From an uncultured Corynebacterium sp. (GTDB taxonomy: Bacteria > Actinomycetota > Actinomycetes > Mycobacteriales > Mycobacteriaceae): 64,000 nucleotides of DNA. Positions 41,772-50,024 of the stretch are shown here, one piece after another. The translations under genes were made by a program, and so were the position numbers. The notes below the pieces were generated by a model. It was not told the DNA's origin. It ran no database searches and saw nothing but the letters and a program-made list of their open reading frames with translations. Each line of letters starts with the position of its first letter. Position 1 is the first letter of the stretch. The DNA lies in assembly GCF_946222835.1 (NCBI RefSeq), contig NZ_CAMIHD010000004.1, positions 62,001-126,000 on the forward strand, in the 5' to 3' direction.

Positions 41772-42682
41772 CTATGTTCTCGTAGCCACGCCGCCAGCGT
41801 GGAGACGAAGTCCGCAGGTGCTTCCAGGTGCGGTAGGTTCTTCGCACCGGGGACGGTTGTAGCGGTAAATTCGCGGCCGGCGCGCATGGCGGCGCGGCGG
41901 ACGACGGGGTTCCACAGCCGCTGCTGGGCGTGGATAAAAAGTACAGGTCTTTTTACCGCTAATTCCACCCAGGTAAGGGGTACAACAGCGGTGCGCATGC
42001 GGTGGTTCCAGAGGATGCCGCGGCGCACGCTGCCGATGTGGGAGGCACGCAGGCGGAGATCGAGGATGCGGTCAAAGGTGGCTCCGGCAAGCGAAGAACC
42101 CGTATCCAGCTCCAGTTCCTTGCGGTAGGCGCGCGGGCTGAGCAGCAGGTTCTGCGCGCGGGTGATGCGGGGCAGGCGGCACAATAGGGAACGCAGGTTG
42201 ATCCACCCGAAATCCCACGGGCGGGCGGCAATCGCGCGGCGCAAATCTACCGGGTGAGCGGCAGAGATGGACGCCAAGCCGCGTACCCGCTCGGGGCGCT
42301 CAGCAGCCAGACACCACGCTACCGCGCCGCCGGTATCGGCGCCTACTACAAAGGCGTCATCATGGCCCAAGGCATGGATGAGGCCGCTAATATCTCCTAC
42401 CAAGGTGCGGATATCTTGCCCCGCATCGATGGGCGGCTTATCGGACATGCCAAAGCCTCGCATGTCCACGGCCGCGACGTGAAAACCGCGCTGCGCAAGC
42501 GGCGCAATGACGTCTTGATAGTCAAACCATCCGCCGAAGGCGCCGTGGATTAGCACCACTAGGGGGTGCGAGCTATCGCCCGTTGTGGCCACGTGCAAGC
42601 GGATGCCGCGGGTATGGACGAACTCATGCGCAAACGGTCCATCCAGCTCCACCGTTGAGGGAGGCAAGGGTGCGAAGGCCAT
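41768..42682 (-). CDS. Alpha/beta hydrolase, epoxide hydrolase-like
   Basis: 304 residues. Oxyanion loop HGAFGGWFDYQ, nucleophile elbow VGADTGGAVAW with Asp (as in epoxide hydrolases and dehalogenases rather than serine esterases) and C-terminal His in GAKNLPHLEAPADF. The start has AAAGG 7 nt upstream. A cytoplasmic enzyme of unknown substrate. The Asp nucleophile argues for epoxide hydrolysis, but the cap domain is not diagnostic. Confidence 0.82.
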   Translation of the reverse strand: MAFAPLPPSTVELDGPFAHEFVHTRGIRLHVATTGDSSHPLVVLIHGAFGGWFDYQDVIAPLAQRGFHVAAVDMRGFGMSDKPPIDAGQDIRTLVGDISGLIHALGHDDAFVVGADTGGAVAWCLAAERPERVRGLASISAAHPVDLRRAIAARPWDFGWINLRSLLCRLPRITRAQNLLLSPRAYRKELELDTGSSLAGATFDRILDLRLRASHIGSVRRGILWNHRMRTAVVPLTWVELAVKRPVLFIHAQQRLWNPVVRRAAMRAGREFTATTVPGAKNLPHLEAPADFVSTLAAWLREHS

Positions 42683-42741
42683 TGTGCCGCCTTTCTATAG
42701 TTAGGGCAGAAACGGTAGAGGAAAGGGAGGAAGTACACAAA

Positions 42742-42768
42742 ATCCGCCCCAGGCTAGCTAGGGCGGAT
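42742..42768 (-). terminator. Terminator of the holin-like gene
   Basis: On the complement ATCCGCCC and GGGCGGAT (42742–42749 and 42761–42768) form a stem followed by TTTTGTG. Confidence 0.75.
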
Positions 42769-42818
42769 AGAGAGTGCACGAACGCGTGGCGTGGTGCGTG
42801 TGCGTGGCGCGTGTTGGT

Positions 42819-43322
42819 TTAGGTGTAGAGGCCGTGGGTGTTCTTACGGTCCAGGGACTTCTGCGCCTTGCCCGGAACCAGGTTCTTGAGTTCCTTGGTG
42901 GAGTCAATGGTCTTCTGCGGGGCCTTGACCTGCTTGACGTTCTTCAGTCCAACGAAGGCCAAGATGCCGGCGATCACGATCATGATCAAAAAGACGATCA
43001 GGAACGCTGCCCAGCGGTCGAGCCAGACGGCGAGGAGCTCTGCCAAGAAGAAGAAAAAGAAGAAAGAGCTATACAGCGCGATGGTGCCAGCGCCGCCGAA
43101 GAAGCCGGCACCGATGCCGCCCTTCTTTGCGGACTCTGCCAGCTCGGTCTTGGCCAGCTCCACCTCAGAGCGCACGAGCTGGGACATCTGCTCGGTAGCA
43201 TTGGAGACCAGCTGGCCCACCGAAGTCTCGGACGAGGATGTATCCACGTCACTCAAAGGGATAGAGTTCACCTTCGGTGCAAATTGATCAGTACCGTCGG
43301 TAAAAAGTCCATCGTTGCTCAC
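42819..43322 (-). CDS. Phage holin superfamily III/DUF1469-like membrane protein
   Basis: 167 residues. A helical segment (GQLVSNATEQMSQLVRSEVELAKTELAESAKKGG) precedes two membrane helices (GAGTIALYSSFFFFFFLAELLAV; WAAFLIVFLIMIVIAGILAFVGL) and a basic C-terminus. This is the actinobacterial 'Holin-X' architecture, in spite of the name found as an ordinary chromosomal gene. GTG 43322 has GAGGAG 8 nt upstream. The gene is conserved near marP in relatives. No endolysin is nearby, so a phage origin is not supported. Confidence 0.8.
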   Translation of the reverse strand: MSNDGLFTDGTDQFAPKVNSIPLSDVDTSSSETSVGQLVSNATEQMSQLVRSEVELAKTELAESAKKGGIGAGFFGGAGTIALYSSFFFFFFLAELLAVWLDRWAAFLIVFLIMIVIAGILAFVGLKNVKQVKAPQKTIDSTKELKNLVPGKAQKSLDRKNTHGLYT

Positions 43323-43436
43323 GATTAATTCTCCTCGCGTTTATCTAAACCTTGTAATGTCCCTAATAATAATGGAATCACTATTATCCCATGGTGCCAC
43401 GCATGCTTAGGGACTTCCACGGCTATCCTAATGGAT

Positions 43437-44147
43437 ATGTCAGAAAATGACGCGTTATCCCCGCTGTTTCGCCTGCCGGGGGTGAAAGAAAGTGCAGAAA
43501 AAGCCGCCGCCGCCATCGCCCGGGCGCACCGCCGACCTGCAGGATTGCGGAATTTTAAGGTCATCTCCGCAGAGTCCCTCATGCGCGGCGCCCGTGCCAG
43601 CGTGGCGTTGGACGGGCACGCCATCCCCCCACATCCGGGCCCAGAAGATATGGAAGATGGACCGCTGGCCAGCGCCGTTAGCGCCTATTCCGTGGCCGCG
43701 CCGGAGCTCCTCGACGCCACGGTGCGCTCCTTCGCCCGGGCGCCACTGCAGGTATTAGCGCGTATCGACGTCGCGGCCGGTGGCACCGGTATCCCAGCCG
43801 GCGAAAGCGCGCGACTGCAAGGGCTGGGCCGGCTTATCGCGCAGGGGAGCGGTCCTGCCTTCGACCTCCTGCTGCCGAGCGTGGTACATGCCGAAATTGC
43901 TGCTAGCCAGTTTTTCGGCCCTCGCAGCGGCCTCGTCGCCCGCGTGGCTTCCCGTCTTGCCGCAGTGCATACAGGCTTGGATCCGCGCGGTTTCGCCGTG
44001 CCCGAGGTTTACTTCACCCGCCACCGCAGCGAATATGCCGCCGCGGTAGACAACTACCGCACCGCGTCTGCCGAAGCCCTTGTTATTCACCTCGCCGCTT
44101 GGGCCGTCGGCGGCAAAGAAGCCGACGCGATTGCCCGAGCGGCCTAG
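43437..44147 (+). CDS. Conserved actinobacterial protein of unknown function (Rv3662c-like position)
   Basis: 236 residues, helical and Ala-rich, with conserved-looking SAESLMRGARASVALDGHAIP resembling the N-terminal region of Fic-type proteins, but no HPFxxGNGR motif is present, so it is not a Fic AMP-transferase. Relatives are often labelled 'oxidoreductase' without basis. TATCCT (43424–43429) ends 7 nt before ATG 43437, preferred over ATG 43431. It is convergent with the HAD phosphatase gene 8 nt away. Confidence 0.7.
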   Translation: MSENDALSPLFRLPGVKESAEKAAAAIARAHRRPAGLRNFKVISAESLMRGARASVALDGHAIPPHPGPEDMEDGPLASAVSAYSVAAPELLDATVRSFARAPLQVLARIDVAAGGTGIPAGESARLQGLGRLIAQGSGPAFDLLLPSVVHAEIAASQFFGPRSGLVARVASRLAAVHTGLDPRGFAVPEVYFTRHRSEYAAAVDNYRTASAEALVIHLAAWAVGGKEADAIARAA

Positions 44148-44155
44148 GAGGCGCG

Positions 44156-45025
44156 CTATGGGTCTCGTTTTAGCTGCCCAAGGCGGTCTGGGTGCTGGGC
44201 GAGCCACAGTCCGGCGCCGATAGCCGCCGCGGTCCCTGCTAGTACGGAGGCACCGATGCCAATTTTCTTGGCAGACGGAGCGGGCAATAGTGGCACTGGG
44301 TCCTTAAAGGAACGTATATCCCACTCGTGGGCTAGGGCGTGGCGGTGTAAGTGCTTGTCTGGATTGACTGCAACGGGGTGGCCGACCTTCTCCAGCATGG
44401 GGATATCCGTAGCGGAATCCGAATAGGCGTAGCTGGCACTGAGGTCGATGTTTTCTGCGGCTGCGGTGCGCTCCAGCGCCTTCGCCTTATGCGGGCCTTT
44501 GCAATAAAAGAGCACCTCGCCGGTAAAAAGTCCGTCCTCTTCTGCCAATTCCGTGGCGATGACGTGCTCGACGCCGAGTTCCTCTGCGATTATGTCTACC
44601 AGCACGGCGGCAGAGGCAGAGACAATGACGACGTGATCGCCAGCGGCGCGGTGGGCGCGAATAAGCTCACGGGCTTCGACATAAATAGAGGGGGTGACTA
44701 CTTGGTGCATGGTCTCCCGGGCGATGGCGCGCACCTCCTCCACAGACCAGCCGGTAATCATCGCCGTGAGTTGATCGCGGGTGGTATCCATGTCTTCGCT
44801 GGAAAGGCCCGAAAACATATAGCTGGCCTTAGCCAATGAGAGCTGTAGTGCCTCGGTTGGGGAGATGAGCCCGTTGTGTAGGAACTCGCGGCCAAAAGCA
44901 TAGGCCGAGGAGGTAGCGATGATGGTTTTATCGAGGTCGAAAAACGCGGCGGTGCGTGCGTGGTCGCCGCCGGCGCGAGTCATGCTAGCGGGGCGGGACT
45001 GATGGGGCTCGCGGGAATAAGTCAT
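44156..45025 (-). CDS. HAD-IB phosphatase (SerB-like, Rv3661-like)
   Basis: 289 residues. Motif I FFDLDKTII, motif II VVIVSASAAVLV, motif III with GPHKAKALERTA, motif IV AYSDSATDIPMLEKVG. The C-terminus has a membrane helix (IGIGASVLAGTAAAIGAGLWLAQ), suggesting anchoring. It resembles phosphoserine phosphatases but without an ACT domain; the substrate may be a phospho-lipid or phospho-sugar. In M. tuberculosis Rv3661 lies divergent from the Tad-like locus with the 6C RNA between them, as here. Confidence 0.85.
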   Translation of the reverse strand: MTYSREPHQSRPASMTRAGGDHARTAAFFDLDKTIIATSSAYAFGREFLHNGLISPTEALQLSLAKASYMFSGLSSEDMDTTRDQLTAMITGWSVEEVRAIARETMHQVVTPSIYVEARELIRAHRAAGDHVVIVSASAAVLVDIIAEELGVEHVIATELAEEDGLFTGEVLFYCKGPHKAKALERTAAAENIDLSASYAYSDSATDIPMLEKVGHPVAVNPDKHLHRHALAHEWDIRSFKDPVPLLPAPSAKKIGIGASVLAGTAAAIGAGLWLAQHPDRLGQLKRDP

Positions 45026-45232
45026 GATCTGCTGCCGAGTCTAGCCGCCCTTCGTACTTGGTGGTGTAGAAGTGGCTGCCGTTAATGGTGATTTGCGTGT
45101 CAATGATGAGGGAATGGTGATCCACGCGGGGTGACACTTAGTGAACATGCATTCGGTGCAGGTCAGCGCCATGGCCGTGGAATTCTGCTGTTAGCTGTTG
45201 TGATTGAGTAGTGATCATGTCATAATAATGCG

Positions 45233-45335
45233 TGCAAGGCCCCGATATACTGTGCGGCCTGCCCCGGCTCACCCCCCGAGGCCGGGTTACTGACGGCCCG
45301 CGCGCACACCCCCCGATGCGCGGGCCGTCACCTAT
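45233..45335 (+). ncRNA. 6C RNA (B11-like small RNA)
   Basis: Two hairpins each present six cytosines in the loop, the defining feature of the actinobacterial 6C RNA. The first is CCCGG-CTC around ACCCCCC (45263–45286). The second is a 12-bp stem GACGGCCCGCGC/GCGCGGGCCGTC (45292–45329) with CACACCCCCCGAT in the loop, doubling as a terminator. CATAAT at 45221–45226 fits a -10 box. Position between the HAD phosphatase and the CpaE-like gene matches B11/6C of M. tuberculosis (Rv3660c–Rv3661). The C-rich loops are known to pair with G-rich targets such as Shine–Dalgarno sequences. Confidence 0.9.
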
Positions 45336-45357
45336 ATCTACCGCCGCGTGGAGGAAG

Positions 45358-45429
45358 TTATCCACAGAATTTTGGTTGAAATGGCAACCAAATCGGGCCA
45401 AGGCGGTGATAACGGAGGGGTTATCCACA
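45358..45429. promoter_or_regulatory. Direct pair of DnaA boxes flanking a palindrome
   Basis: Perfect DnaA-type 9-mers TTATCCACA at 45358–45366 and 45421–45429 lie in the same orientation. Between them is an inverted repeat TTTGGTTG (45371–45378)/CAACCAAA (45385–45392). The block separates the 6C RNA from the CpaE-like gene and could be an operator or DnaA-responsive promoter. The rest of the 45026–45232 gap shows nothing recognisable. Confidence 0.6.
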
Positions 45430-45482
45430 GCGTTGGCTGCGGTGGCTTACTGCGGTTGCGCGAATGCTTCAGGCTATGAGGC

Positions 45483-46550
45483 ATGAACGCATTACACCCT
45501 GAATCCGCAGCCATTGTCGTAGCCATTGGTGATGAGGCACTGCGCGCCGAGGCCGTCCACGCCGCGGCGGCTACCAGCCACGATGTGCTTACTGTGACCG
45601 ATCCCCGCGATATCCCGCGCAGCCTGCCGGGGGCCTATGCTGTCCTGGTTGATTCCCTCATGGCTCGCGTGGTGGCGGCAGCGCAGCGCACCCACACCGC
45701 GTCTATGCCGGTGCTTTTCCTTGCTGCGGATCCCGGGCCGATTGATTACGAGGCGGCGTTGGTCTGTCACGCGGAGAGTGCCTTTATTATTCCCGCCCAA
45801 GTCAAGGAGCTGCTTGCGAGTATTGCCGCGGCGGGCGCCCCGCAGGAAACGCGGCCGGGCAGCACCACCATCGCCGTGGTTGGCGCAAGCGGCGGGGTGG
45901 GAAGCTCTACTTTTGCCGCCGCGTTGGCCCGCACCCAATGTGCTACCGATGGCCGCGCCTTGCTTGTCGACGCCCACCCTTACTCCGGTGGCCTCGACCT
46001 TCTGCTTGGCGTCGAAGCCGAACCGGGGGCGCGCTGGCCGGAGCTTACCGTAGGCGATGGCAGCATTGATGCCGCCGATCTCTACCGCGCGCTGCCGAGC
46101 GCACCGGATGGGGTAGCGGTGCTATCTGCCGCGCGCAGCACCGTCGCGGACCCCTTCCAATTGGAAAAGGACCTGCTCGCGCGGGTGGTAGGCGCGGCTC
46201 ACGCTGGTGAAGGATTATGCGTGGTGGATTGCACTCCAGAGACCATCCCGGATGCGTGTACCCACGTGGTTGTCTTGGTGGCCGCGGAGGTGCGGTCGGC
46301 CGCAGCGGCCGCGCAGCTTCTTGTCCAGCTCGATGCCGCGCGGCGCAGGTGTGTGGTGGTGCTGCGGCAACGCCAGTGGGCGTCGTTAAGCGCAGCGGAA
46401 GTAGAACGCATCATCCACAGCACGGTGCTGGCAGAATTGCCGACGCTGCGGGGGCTCACACGCGCGGTGGAAATCGGCGGCCTGCCGCAGCGCCTCCCCG
46501 CTTCCTTGCGTAAGGCCGCAAGCGCGGTACTCGAGGAGTTCGGCGCATGA
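45483..46550 (+). CDS. CpaE/Ssd-like MinD-family ATPase of the Tad cluster
   Basis: 355 residues. An N-terminal receiver-like domain (~1–120) is followed by a deviant Walker A (VVGASGGVGSSTFAAALA), RALLVDAHPYSGGLDLLLG and a Walker B-like GLCVVDCTPETI. This is the Rv3660c ('septum site determining') type: Tad-locus localisation ATPases related to MinD. The start codon at 45483 lies 7 nt after CAGGCT, a weak -10. Its end overlaps the tadA start by 4 nt, so it is the first gene of the tad operon. Confidence 0.85.
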   Translation: MNALHPESAAIVVAIGDEALRAEAVHAAAATSHDVLTVTDPRDIPRSLPGAYAVLVDSLMARVVAAAQRTHTASMPVLFLAADPGPIDYEAALVCHAESAFIIPAQVKELLASIAAAGAPQETRPGSTTIAVVGASGGVGSSTFAAALARTQCATDGRALLVDAHPYSGGLDLLLGVEAEPGARWPELTVGDGSIDAADLYRALPSAPDGVAVLSAARSTVADPFQLEKDLLARVVGAAHAGEGLCVVDCTPETIPDACTHVVVLVAAEVRSAAAAAQLLVQLDAARRRCVVVLRQRQWASLSAAEVERIIHSTVLAELPTLRGLTRAVEIGGLPQRLPASLRKAASAVLEEFGA

Positions 46551-47725
46551 GCGAGCAGCAAGCGACACAGGAAGTGCTCGAAAAGATGCAGCGGATCATT
46601 GCCGCCGAGCCCGACTTGGTACACGATGCGGCAGCCCTAGCCCGGCGGATCCGCCAAGAAGCCGGCGTGATTAGTGACGTCGCGGTGCTCGACCTGCTGC
46701 GGCGCCTGCGCCAAGATGCCACCGGTATGGGCCCACTCGATGCACTGCTGGGGCGCGAGGGAGTCACGGACGTTGTAGTTAACGGGCCGCACGCGGTATT
46801 CATGGACCGCGGCGAAGGGCTCGAGCGCACCGACATTACCTTCCGCGATGATGCTGAAATCCGTCAGCTAGCCAGCCGGCTGGCGGCAGCTTCAGGCACG
46901 CGGCTCGATGATGCACAGCCTTTTGCTGATGGCCGCGTTACTCGCCCCGATGGTGTTGTCCTGCGCGTCCACGCCCTGCTGAGCCCGCCTGCGGTGGCCG
47001 GAACCTGCCTGAGCCTGCGCGTACTGCGCCAAGCACAGACCACCTTGCCCCAACTAGTAGACAACGGCACGGTGCCAGAAGATATCGCTACGCTGCTGCG
47101 CGCTGTGGTGGACAAGCGAATCTCATTCCTGGTTATCGGCGGAACCGGCTCTGGCAAAACTACTTTGTTATCCGCGCTGTTGGGAACCGTCTCCGAGCGC
47201 GAACGCATCCTTATCATCGAGGACACCGCCGAACTCTCCCCACATCACCCGCACTGCGTTAGCGTGGTCTCGCGCCGGGCTAACGCGGAGGGAAGCGGCG
47301 AGGTCACGATGTCACAATTGCTCCGCCAAGCGCTGCGCATGCGCCCAGACCGCATCGTGGTGGGCGAGATCCGCGGCCGCGAAGTGGTGGATCTCCTCGC
47401 TGCGCTCAACACCGGACACGACGGCGGTGCCGGGACGCTGCACGCCAATTCCCTCTTTGAAGTTCCCGCCCGCATGGAGGCCCTTGCTGCCCTCGGCGGC
47501 CTGGACCGTGCGGCACTGCACTCGCAACTAGCCGCGGCCGTGCACATGGTGCTGGCTATGGAACGCACCCCGCAGGGCCGCCGCCTCGCCCATATCGGAG
47601 TACTCGAGGGAAACCCAGTAACCCCGCGCATCATCTGGAGCGCCGAGCACGGCCCAGCAGAAGGCTTCACGGAATTCTCCGCACAACTTCTAGGCGAGCC
47701 CGTCGGGGAGGACAGCCATGCTTAG
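46547..47725 (+). CDS. tadA: Tad secretion ATPase TadA/CpaF
   Basis: 392 residues. N-terminal GMGPLDALLGREGVTDVVVNGP and the secretion-ATPase core VIGGTGSGKTTLLSAL (Walker A), RILIIEDTAEL (Asp box), Walker B region MRPDRIVVGEIRGREVVDLL and AGTLHAN (His box). It powers pilin assembly or secretion through the TadB/TadC-like membrane platform encoded next, whose gene it overlaps by 8 nt. Confidence 0.94.
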   Translation: MSEQQATQEVLEKMQRIIAAEPDLVHDAAALARRIRQEAGVISDVAVLDLLRRLRQDATGMGPLDALLGREGVTDVVVNGPHAVFMDRGEGLERTDITFRDDAEIRQLASRLAAASGTRLDDAQPFADGRVTRPDGVVLRVHALLSPPAVAGTCLSLRVLRQAQTTLPQLVDNGTVPEDIATLLRAVVDKRISFLVIGGTGSGKTTLLSALLGTVSERERILIIEDTAELSPHHPHCVSVVSRRANAEGSGEVTMSQLLRQALRMRPDRIVVGEIRGREVVDLLAALNTGHDGGAGTLHANSLFEVPARMEALAALGGLDRAALHSQLAAAVHMVLAMERTPQGRRLAHIGVLEGNPVTPRIIWSAEHGPAEGFTEFSAQLLGEPVGEDSHA

Positions 47726-48506
47726 CTTCCTCTTATTGGCCGCCGCGCTGCTTCTACCCGCGCCCTCGATTGCAGGCCGCTTGGCATCGGCCACGCGCCA
47801 GATACAGGCCAGCTCCGTGGTCATCCTGGGGGCGGTGTTTTGCGGCAGCTTGGTCTTCTACTCGGTGGGTCGCATCAGCATCGCTATCGCCGCCGCCATA
47901 ATCGCCTGGTGCGTGTCCTGGTACACCAAAGACATGGTGGCCGCGCGCACGCAGCGGCGTGGCCGCGAGGGGCTGGCAGCCTACCTGGGCGTGGTCACCG
48001 CGGACCTGCGTGCCGGGGCGAGCCTGGCCGGGGCGCTCGCCCGCGGCGTGGACTCCTTACCAGCCACGACCCCGCGGGAGGTAATCGCCGCACTGGAATC
48101 GACTGCGACCCTCGCAGCTCGCGGTGCGCCGCCGCACATGGCGCTGACAGATGCGCACGACGAAGTGTTCCTGCCGGAGCTTGCCCGCTTAGGCCACCTG
48201 CTGGAGCTTTCCACCTACCACGGTATTGCGGTAGCTAGCTTGCTCGACCAAGCCCAAAATCGCCTCGACGCTTCCCGACGCCACCAGCAATCCACTTCCG
48301 CGAGCCTGCAAGGCCCCCAAGCCACCGCCACGGTACTCGCGTGCCTACCCATAGTCGGCATCGCCATGGGCGGGGCCATGGGCGCCAACTCGCTGGGCTT
48401 CCTTTTCGGCGGCGGACTGGGCGGCATCCTCCTCGTAGTAGGCGTGGCCCTGGCCTGCGGTGGATTCGCCTGGTCGCGTGTCATCATTCGGAAGGCGGCC
48501 GCATGA
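47718..48506 (+). CDS. TadB-like membrane platform protein
   Basis: 262 residues with N-terminal helices (MLSFLLLAAALLLPAPSIAG; IAIAAAIIAWCVSWYT), a T2SSF-like cytoplasmic helical domain (AAYLGVVTADLRAGASLAGALARGV … LLELSTYHGIAVASLLDQAQNRLDASRRHQQST) and two C-terminal helices. It is the first of two GspF-domain proteins that form the inner-membrane platform for TadA. It overlaps both neighbours. Confidence 0.85.
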   Translation: MLSFLLLAAALLLPAPSIAGRLASATRQIQASSVVILGAVFCGSLVFYSVGRISIAIAAAIIAWCVSWYTKDMVAARTQRRGREGLAAYLGVVTADLRAGASLAGALARGVDSLPATTPREVIAALESTATLAARGAPPHMALTDAHDEVFLPELARLGHLLELSTYHGIAVASLLDQAQNRLDASRRHQQSTSASLQGPQATATVLACLPIVGIAMGGAMGANSLGFLFGGGLGGILLVVGVALACGGFAWSRVIIRKAAA

Positions 48507-49099
48507 CCACGCTTATCTGTATCGCCCTCGCGGTCCTCGTTGGCCTACCTCCACACACTGCTCGGTTAGCAGCTGCGAACGCGACCAAAGACTCCGCCAA
48601 GACCCCGCGCGATGGCCCGACTGCGCGTGGGGGACTGATAAGCAAGCTCAAGCCCACAGCACCGCTGGACCCACTTGCGGTAGCCGGCGACATCGAACTC
48701 TTCGCAGCATGCCTGGCCGCAGGGCTATCCGTGCACGGCGCCGCCACCGCGGTGGCCCGCACCGCGGATACCCAGACGCAGGGCCTGTGGGAGACCGTGG
48801 CCGCGCTACTGGGTGTAGGTGTTCCCACGCACTCTGCGTGGGGCCACATGAAGGGGCACGCGGGGCTGGAGGACTTAGCGCAGCTTGTCATCATGTCGGG
48901 CGAATCCGGCGCCACCATTGCGACCGGATGTCACCGAATCTGTACTTCTTTGCGCGCGGAAGCATCCGCCCACGCCACGGCCCAGGCGGAGCGCGCAGGA
49001 GTATTTATCGCCCTCCCGCTGGCGGTGTGCTTCCTGCCGGCATTCATCGTTCTAGGCCTTGCGCCCGTAGTCATCAGCTTGGGCGCGCAGTTTCTCTAA
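48503..49099 (+). CDS. TadC-like membrane platform protein
   Basis: 198 residues from ATG 48503, overlapping the TadB-like stop (ATGA). One N-terminal helix precedes a GspF-type domain (DIELFAACLAAGLSVHGAATAVART … LAQLVIMSGESGATIATGCHRICTSLRAEASAHATAQAERAG) and a C-terminal helix pair. Shorter than proteobacterial TadC, as usual in actinobacteria. The upstream frame extension to 48341 is a shadow of tadB. Confidence 0.82.
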   Translation: MTTLICIALAVLVGLPPHTARLAAANATKDSAKTPRDGPTARGGLISKLKPTAPLDPLAVAGDIELFAACLAAGLSVHGAATAVARTADTQTQGLWETVAALLGVGVPTHSAWGHMKGHAGLEDLAQLVIMSGESGATIATGCHRICTSLRAEASAHATAQAERAGVFIALPLAVCFLPAFIVLGLAPVVISLGAQFL

Positions 49100-49123
49100 A
49101 CCTCACTTGAAAGGACACTAATC

Positions 49124-49312
49124 ATGCACGCACTTACTAAGTATTCCCAGCTCATCCGCAATGACGAGGGTATGAGCACCATCGAATATGCCATGGGCTC
49201 TCTAGCAGCCGCGGCGCTCGCCGGGGTTCTCTACATGGTCATCAACGGCGGCGGGGTGGTGGATGCCATCGAAGGCATCATTACTGACGCCCTATCGAAT
49301 ACCCCAAGCTAG
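49124..49312 (+). CDS. Flp-type pilin (DUF4244)
   Basis: 62 residues: a short basic/hydrophilic leader, then DEG|MSTIEYAMGSLAAAALAGVLYMVI. The Gly followed after cleavage by Met and a Glu at +5 in a hydrophobic helix is the class IV prepilin pattern. Good ribosome-binding site (GAAAGGA). It is the probable major subunit of the Tad-like apparatus. No prepilin peptidase gene is in the cluster, so processing must come from elsewhere. Confidence 0.88.
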   Translation: MHALTKYSQLIRNDEGMSTIEYAMGSLAAAALAGVLYMVINGGGVVDAIEGIITDALSNTPS

Positions 49313-49367
49313 CACCGCGACCTAATTATGGCCGGCGGGCCCATCCCGCCGGAAGAAAGGAGGAATG

Positions 49368-49682
49368 ATGCACTGGGTATTTGATGACGATGGTTCCGTG
49401 ACCATCGAGGCCGCCTTGGCACTGAGCTCCCTGGTCGTGGTTGCGGCGGGAATCGTGGGTGCCATTGCCACGCTGGCATCCTATATCGCCGCGGTAGATA
49501 TGGCGGGCGCGGCCGCGCGTTCGCACGCCATCGGCGTCGAATACCATCCCGCGCGCGAGGATGCTCGGGTCAGCGTGGAGGAAAGCGGTGGGCTGGTGAG
49601 GGCGTCGGTAAGCGTGGATGCCCCCATCGGCACCATGCGCTCCGAGGCAGTCTTTCCCGCCGAAACGGGCGGAAATGAGTAA
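49368..49682 (+). CDS. TadE-like pseudopilin
   Basis: 104 residues, opening MHWVFDDDGSVTIEAALALSSLVVVAAGIVG: a TadE-like N-terminus (G-S-V-T-I-E at the helix start) with one membrane helix and a small extracytoplasmic domain. Two ATGs are in tandem (49365, 49368); AAAGGAGG ends at 49363, so 49368 gives better spacing. It corresponds to Rv3655c. A one-mismatch copy of the dispersed motif lies at 49603–49613. Confidence 0.82.
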   Translation: MHWVFDDDGSVTIEAALALSSLVVVAAGIVGAIATLASYIAAVDMAGAAARSHAIGVEYHPAREDARVSVEESGGLVRASVSVDAPIGTMRSEAVFPAETGGNE

Positions 49683-50001
49683 GCCGCAACGCCGGGGCGA
49701 GGAAGGCTATGCCACCATTGCCGCAGCCGGCATCATAGTTGCCATCGTGAGTCTATTGCTGCTTGTGGCGGCAGTGGGCTCGCGCGTGGCCGCGCGCCAT
49801 GAGGCGCAAGTGGCGGCCGACCTCGCTGCGGTCGCTGGTGCCTGGGCCCTTGCCACGGGCGAGGACGCCTGCACCGCCGCGCGCGATACGGCCGCGCTAA
49901 ACGACGCCACCTTAGAAATCTGCACCGAAGCCGGCCGCGACGTCATCGTCACCGCGGCAGTTCGCGGCCGATCTACCCAGGCCAAGGCCGGGCCGGTTTG
50001 A
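49675..50001 (+). CDS. TadE/G-like protein (helicase/secretion neighbourhood type)
   Basis: 108 residues from ATG 49675, overlapping the preceding gene by 8 nt. EEGYATIAAAGIIVAIVSLLLLVAAVGSRVAARHEAQVAADLAAVAGAWAL is the signature of the Rv3654c family found next to the helicase in actinobacteria: one membrane helix at a TadG-like position, then a small domain with two Cys (DACTAAR; EICTEAG). Likely a minor pseudopilin or assembly factor. The longer frame from 49618 is rejected because it has no ribosome-binding site. Confidence 0.8.
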   Translation: MSKPQRRGEEGYATIAAAGIIVAIVSLLLLVAAVGSRVAARHEAQVAADLAAVAGAWALATGEDACTAARDTAALNDATLEICTEAGRDVIVTAAVRGRSTQAKAGPV

Positions 50002-50024
50002 GTCAGCCGAAGGAGGTAGCGCGG

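Noticed and set aside
42785..42815. GCGTGG/GTGCGTG tandem repeat near the holin-like gene
   Set aside because: Only a short imperfect GT/GC-rich stretch after the terminator. No array structure.
42819..43322. Holin-like gene as a prophage remnant
   Set aside because: No other phage genes, attachment repeats or tRNA-end integration. The family is a normal chromosomal component in actinobacteria.
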